Positions 25,288 through 33,223 of a stretch of 45,642 bases of DNA are shown piece after piece. Within the stretch, counting starts at the first letter, position 1. Every line of letters starts with the position of its first letter. The position numbers and the translations under genes were made by a program. Origin of the DNA: Tistrella bauzanensis (GTDB taxonomy: Bacteria > Pseudomonadota > Alphaproteobacteria > Tistrellales > Tistrellaceae); contig NZ_BMDZ01000046.1 in the NCBI RefSeq assembly GCF_014636235.1, positions 1 to 45,642 of the forward strand, written 5' to 3'. The notes under the pieces were generated by a model. The model did no database searches and was not told the DNA's origin. It worked only from the letters and a program-made list of their open reading frames with translations.

Positions 25288-26789
25288 CGCGGATCGCTCC
25301 GGATCGCGCGGCCGGGGCGCGCATCGCGCACCAGCGCGCCATCCGCGATCACCGCCTCACCGTTGACCAGCACGTGCACCATGCCGTCGGCGGCCAGATG
25401 CATCGCCTCGAACGTCGCCCGGTCCTGCACCCGGGCCAGGTCGAAGACGACGATATCGGCGTCGCAACCGGCCTGGATCCGGCCCTTGCGGCGGAACGCG
25501 TCGCTGCAGCTTTCAACGATCCGCGCCGGGATCAGCGTGCATTTGGCGATGGCCTCCATCAGCGGCACCACCTCACGCTCGCGCACCCATTGCGCCAGAA
25601 ACCGCGTGAAGGTGCCCGATGAGCGCGGATGAGATGACTTGTCGGCGGCGATCGGCCATTCCTCGCCGGCATAGAGCGAGCCGTCGGGATTGCTCCACGG
25701 CACCGCGTCGGACGCGATCGCGCCGCCGGGATAGGTGACGGAGATGTCAAGCAGCTTGTGGTCATGGGGGTTTTCGGTGTCGAGGAAGTGCCACAGCACC
25801 AGAGACTCCGGCGCGTCGGCACGCGCGGCCGCCAGATCGTCGCGGCTTTGGAACCGCCGGCCGGTGCTGACCACCTCGATCGCATCATAGCCGGTTCCGG
25901 TCCGCTCGACGAAATTGCTCTCCATGAAGAACCCGGCGCTGAGCACGGTGGAGCCGGTGCCATAGGGGTAGGCCTCGGTGGTGATCGGCAATCCTTGCGC
26001 CTGCGCCTTGCCGATCAGCCGCGCCGCCTGTTCGATATCGCGCAGGCTGGTGCTGTTCAGATGGCAGATATGCATATGGGCGCCGGTGGCACCCGCCAGC
26101 CCGATCAGATTGACATAGGCCTCGATCGAGCTTTTCGGATCGATGTTCGACATATAGGCGATGTGGGTATAGGTGGGCCGGGCGTATTCGGCCGCCAGCG
26201 AACAGATCCGGGCCATCTCTTTCATGCCGGCGCCGGAGGCATAGCCATGAGGGATCCCGATGCCGAGCGCGCCCTCGTCGAGCCCCTGCCGGGTCAGCGC
26301 CACGATCGCGTCGGTCTGCGCCGGCGTCGAGGCATCGACCGACCAGCGCATGTCGTTCGACCCCGCCCCCATCAACTCGATCGGTGCCAGGCTGCCGTCG
26401 AGGTTGAGGCCGATCATCGCCGCCTTGCGCGCGAACAGCCATGCGGCGGCGGTGCCGTAATTCAGCACCCGGCCGGCGGCCTGCTGCTGATCGTACCAGC
26501 CTGCGACCGGCAGCGCGCCGACCTCCAGTTCAAGCGCCGTGGTGACGCCGTCGAAGGCCTGCATCCGGTCCGCCGGCACCGACTGGCCATGGGCATGCAG
26601 ATCGATGAAGCCGGGCGCCACGACCAGACCCGCGGCATCGATCTCGCGCACCCCTGCCCCCAGAGACGGACCAACCGCCGCGATCCGGTCGCCGACGATA
26701 CCGATATCGGCAATCGCGTCATGCCCGCTTTCGGGATCGATGACCCTGCCGGCACGGATGACGAGATCGAACACTGGGGTACCGGCCAT
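25284..26789 (-). CDS. N-acyl-D-amino-acid deacylase-like amidohydrolase
   Basis: A 501-residue zinc-dependent amidohydrolase. I start it at the ATG at 26789 because AAGGGA lies seven bases upstream; two further ATGs upstream are weaker. VIRAGRVIDPESGHDAIADI begins the beta-sandwich, VAPGFIDLHAHGQSV has the first two metal-ligand histidines, and MHICHLNSTSLRDIEQAA and ITTEAYPYGTGST lie in the barrel as in D-aminoacylases. C-terminal GCDADIVVFDLARVQDRATF closes the sandwich. The predicted reaction releases a free D-amino acid from an N-acyl derivative. It leads the operon with cobW and iclR and faces a peptide-type importer and a DadA-like enzyme. Confidence 0.88.
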   Translation of the reverse strand: MAGTPVFDLVIRAGRVIDPESGHDAIADIGIVGDRIAAVGPSLGAGVREIDAAGLVVAPGFIDLHAHGQSVPADRMQAFDGVTTALELEVGALPVAGWYDQQQAAGRVLNYGTAAAWLFARKAAMIGLNLDGSLAPIELMGAGSNDMRWSVDASTPAQTDAIVALTRQGLDEGALGIGIPHGYASGAGMKEMARICSLAAEYARPTYTHIAYMSNIDPKSSIEAYVNLIGLAGATGAHMHICHLNSTSLRDIEQAARLIGKAQAQGLPITTEAYPYGTGSTVLSAGFFMESNFVERTGTGYDAIEVVSTGRRFQSRDDLAAARADAPESLVLWHFLDTENPHDHKLLDISVTYPGGAIASDAVPWSNPDGSLYAGEEWPIAADKSSHPRSSGTFTRFLAQWVREREVVPLMEAIAKCTLIPARIVESCSDAFRRKGRIQAGCDADIVVFDLARVQDRATFEAMHLAADGMVHVLVNGEAVIADGALVRDARPGRAIRSDPR

Positions 26790-26888
26790 CTGCATGTCCC
26801 TTATAAGCGGCAATGCCCACTACAATGCCGAGACTGGCACCATGACAGAACAGGCAAGCCTCTGTCCATGGCTTCCCGGCCGCGTCTG

Positions 26889-26901
26889 GCAATTGAATTG
26901 C
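26889..26901. promoter_or_regulatory. Perfect 13-bp palindrome between deacylase and HugZ-like genes
   Basis: GCAATTGAATTGC is a perfect odd-centred palindrome in the 181-bp divergent spacer. It is AT-richer than its surroundings and of the size bound by IclR dimers, so it is a candidate operator for the IclR protein of the same locus. Confidence 0.45.
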
Positions 26902-26970
26902 GCCTGTCCGCCAAAAGGCGCGATGCTGACCCGAGCGCGACCGTCTGTCTGGCTTTCAAGGACCACCCCC

Positions 26971-27750
26971 ATGGACATGCCTGTGATAACGCCGCGCGGC
27001 GCCGAACTTCGGATGGATGCCGCGCTGCCCTTCGATGCCGGCGATGCCGGCCGCCGGCTTCTGCGCACCGCCCGCGTCGCCACCCTGTCGACGCTGGACC
27101 CCGGCAGCGGCTATCCCTATGGCGCGGTCACCAATCTGGCGACCGATCACGACGGCAGCCCGGTGTTCATCATGGCCGGGCTGGCACTGCACGCCCGTAA
27201 CCTGCACAACGACCCGCGCGCATCCCTGACCCTGGCCGAGCCGGGGCTGGCGGATGCGCTGGCCGGTGTGCGGATGACCGTGGTCGGCCATGTGGAGAAA
27301 ATCGACGACGCATCGCGGGTCGCTGCCCTGCAGCGCCGCTATCTGGCCCGCCATCCCAAGACCCGGCTGTATATGTCGCTGCCGGATATCGGTTTCTATC
27401 GGATGAGCATGCTGGATCTGCGGGTCAGCGGCGGGCCCAGGCGCAATGCCGGCGAACCGCAGGTGGCACATTACACCACCGATCTTGCCGGCGCCGAGGC
27501 GCTGATCGCGGCCGAGGCCGGGCTGATCGACCAGTTGAACGGACCCGAGGGCGCCGACCTGCCGCGCCGGCTGGCGCTGCGCCATGGCGGCCCGGCCGGC
27601 ACCCGGTGGACGGCGACCGGCCTTGACCCCGAGGGGCTGGACCTGTCGTCGCCCGGCACCGATCTCAGGATCACCTTTGCCCGCCGGGTGACCACGCCCG
27701 AGGCGTTCCGCGCGACCATCGAGGCGCTGGCGGATACCGCCCCCGGCTGA
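26971..27750 (+). CDS. HugZ-like pyridoxamine 5'-phosphate oxidase-fold protein
   Basis: A 259-residue protein. The N-terminal split-barrel FMN/haem-binding domain (about residues 22-165: RTARVATLSTLDPGSGYPYG, LALHARNLHNDPRASLTLAE) is followed by a DUF2470-type C-terminal domain (ATGLDPEGLDLSSPGTDLRI, RRVTTPEAFRATIEALA). This order is found in HugZ-type haem oxygenases and in related proteins of unknown role. AAGGA lies eight bases before the ATG at 26971; the open frame extends upstream to 26539 only as antisense of the deacylase. It is divergent from the deacylase operon. A haem- or flavin-linked oxidative function is inferred. Confidence 0.83.
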   Translation: MDMPVITPRGAELRMDAALPFDAGDAGRRLLRTARVATLSTLDPGSGYPYGAVTNLATDHDGSPVFIMAGLALHARNLHNDPRASLTLAEPGLADALAGVRMTVVGHVEKIDDASRVAALQRRYLARHPKTRLYMSLPDIGFYRMSMLDLRVSGGPRRNAGEPQVAHYTTDLAGAEALIAAEAGLIDQLNGPEGADLPRRLALRHGGPAGTRWTATGLDPEGLDLSSPGTDLRITFARRVTTPEAFRATIEALADTAPG

Positions 27751-27759
27751 TGGCCGGCA

Positions 27760-28317
27760 TCATGCGCCGCCGATCACCCCGCAGGCGATGCGGTCACCGG
27801 CGGCACCCGCCGGCTGGCTGCGGTAATCGTCGCGGCCGGCATGGATCATCAGCGTCCGGCCCATGATGCCGGTATCGCCCTGATCCAGTCGCACGGCGCT
27901 GTTGAACACCTCGACCACGAGCGTGCCGTCCTGGGCGACCTGCTGGTTGGGCATGTCGCCGGCATGCGGCCCGCCTTCCGCCAGATAGCCATGGGCGCGG
28001 CCATCGGGATTGAAATGGCCGCCGGCGGTTTTGTGGCCTTGTTCGGCGTCGCAGGCATCGCCTTCGTGGATGTGGAAGGCGACCCATGTCCCGGGCGGCA
28101 GGCCGCGAAGATCGGTCGCGATCAGAACCCCTGTCGGCGTGCCGGTGAGGGTGGCGCTGCCATTGTCGCGGCCCGAGGCGTCGACGAAAGTCGCGGTGGC
28201 CGTCGTGGTCTCGGCCGCAGGCGCCTTGGCGTCGTCTGCCGCCAACGACATGGCCGGTGTCGCCAAGGCAATGGCAGCAAGCACGGCGGCGGCACGGGTT
28301 GCGGAACGATATGGCAT
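27760..28317 (-). CDS. sodC: Periplasmic Cu/Zn superoxide dismutase
   Basis: A 185-residue exported SodC with a signal peptide ending near MSLA-ADD (about residue 27). The copper and zinc ligands are visible in VAFHIHEGDAC, KTAGGHFNPDGRAHG, GGPHAGDMPN and LMIHAGRDDY. The disulfide cysteines (GDAC and RIACGVI) and the active-site arginine (GDRIACG) are present. AGAGGA eight bases upstream fixes the start at 28317, well inside a longer open frame. It converts superoxide to H2O2 in the periplasm. It converges with the HugZ-like gene and is divergent from a TetR gene. Confidence 0.94.
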   Translation of the reverse strand: MPYRSATRAAAVLAAIALATPAMSLAADDAKAPAAETTTATATFVDASGRDNGSATLTGTPTGVLIATDLRGLPPGTWVAFHIHEGDACDAEQGHKTAGGHFNPDGRAHGYLAEGGPHAGDMPNQQVAQDGTLVVEVFNSAVRLDQGDTGIMGRTLMIHAGRDDYRSQPAGAAGDRIACGVIGGA

Positions 28318-28438
28318 GGGTCGGTCCTCTGTGCTGGGTGCCCTGGCCTGCGCCAAGCCAGGGCGGATATCGTCCAACGAGCGGGCCTGCCCGCTGGTTC
28401 CGCCGGAGCGGGCCCGCCATCGGACAGTATCACGGGCG

Positions 28439-28479
28439 TTGCGACACCGCCCGATCAGGTATATGTATCGATCGATGCA
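28439..28479 (+). promoter_or_regulatory. TetR autoregulatory promoter/operator
   Basis: TTGCGA (28439-28444) and TATGTA (28462-28467) are spaced 17 bp. TGTATCGATCGATGCA at 28464-28479 is palindromic at 14 of 16 positions and overlaps both the -10 box and the tetR ATG at 28475. Binding of the TetR product here would shut its own promoter. Confidence 0.55.
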
Positions 28480-29149
28480 GAACAACGCTCGACCCATATC
28501 CGGTGAACCCGCGCCGGCCGCACGTGGCCGCGGCCGACCGCGCGCCTTCGATCGCAATGCGGCCCTGGCCGAAGCGACCCGGCTGTTCTGGGCCAAGGGC
28601 TATGAAGCGACGTCGATGGCCGATCTGACCAAAGCGATGGGGATCGGCTCGCCCAGCCTGTATGCGGCATTCGGCTCGAAGGAAGCGCTGTATGCCGAGG
28701 CGCTGGACTATTACGCCCGCACCTGGCAGCCGCTGTTCTGGAACCGGTGCCAGACCGCCGCGACGGCACGCGAGGCCATCCAGTGGCTGCTGGAAGACCT
28801 GGCCGCCGTTCTGGGCGGCGCGCATGGCGACATACCCGGCGGGTGCATGCTGGCGCTGTCGTCGATAACCGGAGAGGGGCATGAGCACCTGGACGCCCTG
28901 GTCCGGTCGGCGCGGGCGGTGGGGCTGGACCTGCTGAAGGCACGCTTCGCACGCGCCGTGGCCGAGGGCGAGATCCCGTCCGCCGTCGACATCCACGCCC
29001 TCGCCCGTTTCGTGCAGACCATCCAGAACGGCATGTCGATTCTGGCCCGCGACGGCGCCAGCCGCGCCGAGTTGGAGGCCGTGGCCAAGATCGCGATGAC
29101 GGGCTTCGACGCGCAGGTCGGTGCAGGTCAGGGCCCACAGGGCCGATAG
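28475..29149 (+). CDS. TetR-family transcriptional regulator
   Basis: A 224-residue TetR regulator. The basic start RGRGRPRAFDRNAALAEATR is followed by the helix-turn-helix LTKAMGIGSPSLYAAFGSKE (about residues 50-70) and a helical C-terminal ligand domain of the TetR_C_11-like kind (AIQWLLEDLAAVLGGAHGDI). The closest relatives in style are the AcrR/ComR-like regulators. I use the ATG at 28475; an in-frame ATG at 28463 is possible. No Shine-Dalgarno sequence precedes either at proper distance, and the predicted transcription start falls at or just before 28475, so the mRNA may be leaderless. sodC is divergent from it across 157 bp. Confidence 0.86.
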   Translation: MQNNARPISGEPAPAARGRGRPRAFDRNAALAEATRLFWAKGYEATSMADLTKAMGIGSPSLYAAFGSKEALYAEALDYYARTWQPLFWNRCQTAATAREAIQWLLEDLAAVLGGAHGDIPGGCMLALSSITGEGHEHLDALVRSARAVGLDLLKARFARAVAEGEIPSAVDIHALARFVQTIQNGMSILARDGASRAELEAVAKIAMTGFDAQVGAGQGPQGR

Positions 29150-29201
29150 CGCGGTCTGTATCGGCATCGGCATCGGATTGCGCGGTGTCAGACGGGCGGC
29201 G

Positions 29202-30476
29202 TCAGACGGGTGGCCGCCCGGTGATGCCGGTCATCGCCAGCCCGCTGGCCGGACGGACGGGCATGCGGTTCAGCCGCACCGACAGATCCTGCGGCGGCAG
29301 CCGCCAGTCCATGGCTCGCGTCAACAGGCGCACGGCTTCCATCACCAGCGCGATCGTTGCCCGCTCCCCCGGACAGCGATGGGTTTCAGCGGCATGGCCG
29401 GCGCCCTGGGGCACCATCCGATAGGGATCGTCGTCCCAGTCGCGGAACCGCTCGGGCCGGAAGCTTTCCGGCGCCGCCCACACCGCCGGATGATGATTGG
29501 TGCCGTGGATGTCCAACAGCACCCATTGCCCGAGCGGGAAACGGGTGCCCTGCCAGTCGAACGCCTGACGCACCCGGCCGGCCACCGCCGGGAAGAACGG
29601 ATAGAAGCGCCGCACCTCCTGCACGAAGGGCAGCAGGTCGGCCTCGTCGCCGGCCGCGAAGCGGGCGCGCCAGGGCTTGTGTTCATGCAGGGCCAGGGCC
29701 GCGAACACGATATAGCGTTCCACCGCCACGATCGGCCGCAGCAGGTTGATCAGTTCCACCGCCGCAATGGCGGGCGGCAGCCTGCGGCCGTCGAGATCAT
29801 GATGATCGGCCAGACGCGCCGCCGACGATGTCGGCGTCGCGCCCCGGTCATGGAAGCGCGCCAGCGCCCGTTCTGCCCAGCGTTCCGTGCGGCGGCGACG
29901 CCAGCGCGCCCACCAGTTCGACGGCCCCACCCGCCCGGCATTCGCGACCATCGCCTCAAGCTCCGCCGCGCGGTCGTCGAGCTGATCGGCGCCGACCGGC
30001 ACGCCCGCCCAGGCGGCACCGGCACGGGTCAGCAGTGCCGGCAGTTCATCGGCCAGCACCATCTGCCCCGCCGCCTGCCAGCGCGGCAGCGCCGCCCGCC
30101 ATTCATCGGCGAACAGCGATACCAGCCGGTCGATGGCGGCGGGATCGGTCAGCAGCGCCATGAACAGGGCCTTGCGGTGGCGGTGGGCGGCGCCATCCAG
30201 CCCCTGGACGCTGCCGTCATCCTGCAACAGATGGCGAACCGATGCCGGCATCGCCCCCTGGCGCGTGAAGCGGTCGCCGTCATAGAAGATCCGCGCCGCT
30301 TCGGGGCCACGCATGCAGATCACCGGCTTCAACATGATGCGGGTGGCGAAGACGTCGCGGCCCAGGCGCTGGAACCGCCGCGACCCGAAGGTATAGCCGT
30401 CGCGCAGGAACCCCAGCGAGCTGTCGAAGGCGGCCGTGCGGGGAATGGGGGCGGTATCGTCGGCGGGAACGGCCAT
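29202..30476 (-). CDS. CYP152-type cytochrome P450 fatty acid peroxygenase
   Basis: A 424-residue soluble P450, the usual length of the CYP152 group. The I-helix carries LLRPIVAVERYIVFAALAL, with the Arg-Pro pair that in peroxygenases replaces the oxygen-activating acid-Thr and salt-bridges the fatty acid carboxylate. EVRRFYPFFP is the ExxR helix, and QGAGHAAETHRCPGE holds the haem thiolate Cys368. These enzymes hydroxylate or decarboxylate fatty acids using H2O2 and need no reductase, which fits the absence of a redox partner gene. The start at 30476 has AAGGA 12 bases upstream. It is divergent from a pyruvate-oxidase-like gene across 143 bp. Confidence 0.88.
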   Translation of the reverse strand: MAVPADDTAPIPRTAAFDSSLGFLRDGYTFGSRRFQRLGRDVFATRIMLKPVICMRGPEAARIFYDGDRFTRQGAMPASVRHLLQDDGSVQGLDGAAHRHRKALFMALLTDPAAIDRLVSLFADEWRAALPRWQAAGQMVLADELPALLTRAGAAWAGVPVGADQLDDRAAELEAMVANAGRVGPSNWWARWRRRRTERWAERALARFHDRGATPTSSAARLADHHDLDGRRLPPAIAAVELINLLRPIVAVERYIVFAALALHEHKPWRARFAAGDEADLLPFVQEVRRFYPFFPAVAGRVRQAFDWQGTRFPLGQWVLLDIHGTNHHPAVWAAPESFRPERFRDWDDDPYRMVPQGAGHAAETHRCPGERATIALVMEAVRLLTRAMDWRLPPQDLSVRLNRMPVRPASGLAMTGITGRPPV

Positions 30477-30619
30477 GGGCGCGCGGCATCCTTGGTGGGC
30501 GGGCGATGCCATCGGTAACCGGCAGGGCGCCGGAAGGTTGCGCAGGGCGCGCGCGTGGGAACCTTGGCCCCCGGCCGCCGTTGCCATCAGACGCGCCCCC
30601 CGGTCATCTGGAGACGATC

Positions 30620-32410
30620 ATGCCGCATGCCCCCGATACCATGACCTCCGCCGATATCCTGATCGAGACCCTGATCAGTTGGGATGTCGACACCGTCTTC
30701 GGCCTGCCCGGCGACGGGATCAACGGCATCATGGAGGCGTTGCGCGTGCGGCAGGACCGCATCCGCTTCATCCAGGTCCGGCACGAGGAAAGCGCCGCCT
30801 TCATGGCCACGGCCCATGCGAAATGGACCGGACGGCTGGGCGTCTGTCTGGCGACGTCGGGGCCGGGCGGCGCGCATCTGCTGACCGGGCTTTACGACGC
30901 GGCACTCGACAGGGCGCCGGTGCTGGCGATCACCGGCATGCAGGCCCATGATCTGGTCGACACCTTCACCCAGCAGGATGTGGATCTGACCCGGGTGTTC
31001 AACGATATCGCGGTGTTCAACACCCGGGTCGCCGATGCGGCGCATATGGAGACCGTGGCCGGCCTCGCCTGCCGGGCGGCGCTGGCCCATCGCGGCGTCG
31101 CCCATCTGTCGATCGCCAACGACATGCAGGAACAGGCGCTGGACGATGCCGCGCGGTCGTCGCGCAACAAGCCACGCCACACGCCCGATCAGTGGTTCCA
31201 GGGCCGGCGCCTGCCGATGGAGGCCGATCTGGACCGCGCGGCCGAGGTTCTGAACGCGGCGTCGCGGGTGATGATCCTGGCCGGACGCGGCGCCGCCGGC
31301 GCCGCCGCCGAGCTTGAGACCACCGCCGATCTGCTGGCGGCGCCGATCGCCAAGGCGCTGCTGGGCAAGGCGGTGCTGCCCGATGATCACCGCCATGTCA
31401 CCGGCGGCATCGGCATGCTGGGCACCCTGCCCTCGCAGGAGGCGATGGAGCAATGCGATGCCCTGCTCATCATCGGCTCGACCTTCCCCTATATCGAATA
31501 TTATCCGGAACCCGGTCAGGCACGGGCGGTGCAGATCGATCGCGATGCCGAGCGCGTCGGGCTGCGCTATCCGGTGGAGGTGGGGCTGGTGGGCGATGCC
31601 GCCGAAACCCTGCGGCTGCTGACCGACCGGCTGCGTCGCAAAACCGACCGCCGGTTTCTGGAACAGGCGCAGGCGGGCATGACGCGGTGGCGGCGGATGA
31701 TGGCCACGGCGCAGTCGAAAACCGACATGCCGCTGAAGCCGCAGGTGGTGGCCGCCGCCTTCGGGCGCCGCCTGCCCGATACGGCGATCCTGGCCAGCGA
31801 TTCCGGTCAGAACACCGAACTGGCCGCCCGGCATGTCGATCTGCGGCCGGGGCAGGATTACAGCGTGTCGGGCACGCTGGCATCGATGGCCTGCGGCCTG
31901 CCCTATGCGATCGCGGCCGGGCTGGCCTTCCCCGACCGGCCGGTATTCGCCATCGTGGGCGATGGCGGCTTCGCCATGCAGCTGGGTGAATTCTCCACCG
32001 CCGTGCGCTATGGCGTGCCGCTGAAGCTGCTGGTGATCAAGAACGGCATGCTGAACCAGATCGTCTGGGAACAGATGATGTTTCTGGGCAATCCGCAATT
32101 CGGCTGCGAGCTTCAGCCGATCGATTTCGCCAAGGCCGCCGAGGCGATGGGCGGCACCGGCTTCACCATCGAACGCCCCGAAGACGTCGAGCGGGTGCTG
32201 GATCGGGCGTTCGCCACCGATGGCGCCGTCGTCATACAGGCGGTGGTGGATGCCTATGAACCGATGATGCCGCCCAAGCTGCCACCGCAAAAGGCCCGCA
32301 ACTTCCGGCAGGCCCTGCCCGAGACCCCGGGCCACGAGCGGATCGAAGCGGCGATCGCAGCCGAGCCGCTGCACAGCATGATCGAGGCGGGCACGGGTGG
32401 CGACGACTAG
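30620..32410 (+). CDS. ThDP-dependent enzyme, pyruvate oxidase/dehydrogenase-like
   Basis: A 596-residue thiamine-diphosphate enzyme of the acetolactate synthase/pyruvate oxidase superfamily. The N-terminal domain has GLPGDGINGIMEALR and the ThDP-activating Glu in VRHEESAAFMA. A middle FAD/DHS-like domain follows (residues about 195-330). The C-terminal ThDP motif runs from GDGGFAMQLGEFSTA to IKN. GGAGA five bases upstream supports the ATG at 30620. Relatives decarboxylate pyruvate to acetate or acetyl phosphate and pass electrons to quinone or to O2 (giving H2O2). Which of these applies cannot be read here. It is divergent from a peroxygenase P450. Confidence 0.85.
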   Translation: MPHAPDTMTSADILIETLISWDVDTVFGLPGDGINGIMEALRVRQDRIRFIQVRHEESAAFMATAHAKWTGRLGVCLATSGPGGAHLLTGLYDAALDRAPVLAITGMQAHDLVDTFTQQDVDLTRVFNDIAVFNTRVADAAHMETVAGLACRAALAHRGVAHLSIANDMQEQALDDAARSSRNKPRHTPDQWFQGRRLPMEADLDRAAEVLNAASRVMILAGRGAAGAAAELETTADLLAAPIAKALLGKAVLPDDHRHVTGGIGMLGTLPSQEAMEQCDALLIIGSTFPYIEYYPEPGQARAVQIDRDAERVGLRYPVEVGLVGDAAETLRLLTDRLRRKTDRRFLEQAQAGMTRWRRMMATAQSKTDMPLKPQVVAAAFGRRLPDTAILASDSGQNTELAARHVDLRPGQDYSVSGTLASMACGLPYAIAAGLAFPDRPVFAIVGDGGFAMQLGEFSTAVRYGVPLKLLVIKNGMLNQIVWEQMMFLGNPQFGCELQPIDFAKAAEAMGGTGFTIERPEDVERVLDRAFATDGAVVIQAVVDAYEPMMPPKLPPQKARNFRQALPETPGHERIEAAIAAEPLHSMIEAGTGGDD

Positions 32411-33130
32411 GCCGGTTGACCAGCCGCCCGATCATGCAGCCGGTCGATATGATAGCCGGCGCGAAAGCACTCGCACATGGCCGTCACCGCTGCGGGCGTG
32501 GCGTTCGCGGTGAGATAGGCCTGCAACGCCAGATCGTCGTATCGGACGGGGCGATCCGAAAGCCCCGACAGAATCAGCCGCAGAAAGGCGTCCGGATCTC
32601 CGGCAATCAACCGGTCGAGTATTGGATAGTCCTGGGTCAGAAACGAAAAATAGAAGTAATCCTGAGCAATCGCGGCATTTGAATTCTCGTAGAAATCCAG
32701 TGCCGGGACGATGTCCATGACGACGAGCCGGGTGACGACCCCGGGATTGTCCAAAGCCAGTCGCCGCGCGACCCGCGCACCCCTGTCGTGGCCGACGAGC
32801 AGGAAGCTGTCATGCCCCAGGAACCGCATGACGGCGAGCCGTTCAGCCGCCATGTCACGCTTGCTATAAATAAGCGTTCCGCCCCTCGATATGGCCGGGC
32901 TTATGGCTTTCCCCTCGCCCCCGGATATCGGGCAGCACGATCGAAAACCGGTCCGCCAGCTTTGACGCCAGATGATGCCAGCACAGATGGGTTTGCGGGT
33001 CGCCATGCAGCATCAGCAAGGGCGGACCCTTGCCACCCGTCACCACGAGAAGCGGCCTGCCTGCGATGTCGATGAACCGGCGCGTGAATCCGGGCAGGAG
33101 GCTGGCGTCGGCGCGTTCAAAGATGGTCAT
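32407..33130 (-). pseudogene. Haloacetate dehalogenase-like alpha/beta hydrolase, frameshifted and truncated
   Basis: The frame from the ATG at 33130 reads MTIFERADASLLPGFTRRFI, MLHGDPQTHLCWHHLASKLA, DIRGRGESHKPGHIEGRNAY and then a stop. The remainder continues in another frame (YSKRDMAAERLAVMRFLGHD, SFLLVGHDRGARVA with the nucleophile Asp, YFYFSFLTQDYPILDRLI) to a TAG at 32407. Deleting one copy of the tandem ATAA at 32866-32873 would restore a continuous NAYSKRD reading. The 3' end is also lost: homologues continue about 90 residues past HDRA to the catalytic His. The 3' end abuts the ThDP-enzyme gene and the stops overlap, so decay was probably by deletion. It is most likely non-functional. 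Confidence 0.88.
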
Positions 33131-33223
33131 TGATCCACGCCTTGAATTGGGAGATGGCGGCCTCGATCGCCCGGTCGTTTGCGGTCGTTGCCCCCTGCCC
33201 GGGCGGTCTGTATCCTGGGCGCC

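Noticed and set aside
30587-32374. 595-codon minus-strand open frame opposite the ThDP-enzyme gene
   Set aside because: It is a shadow frame of a recognised enzyme, with no start signal and no domain.
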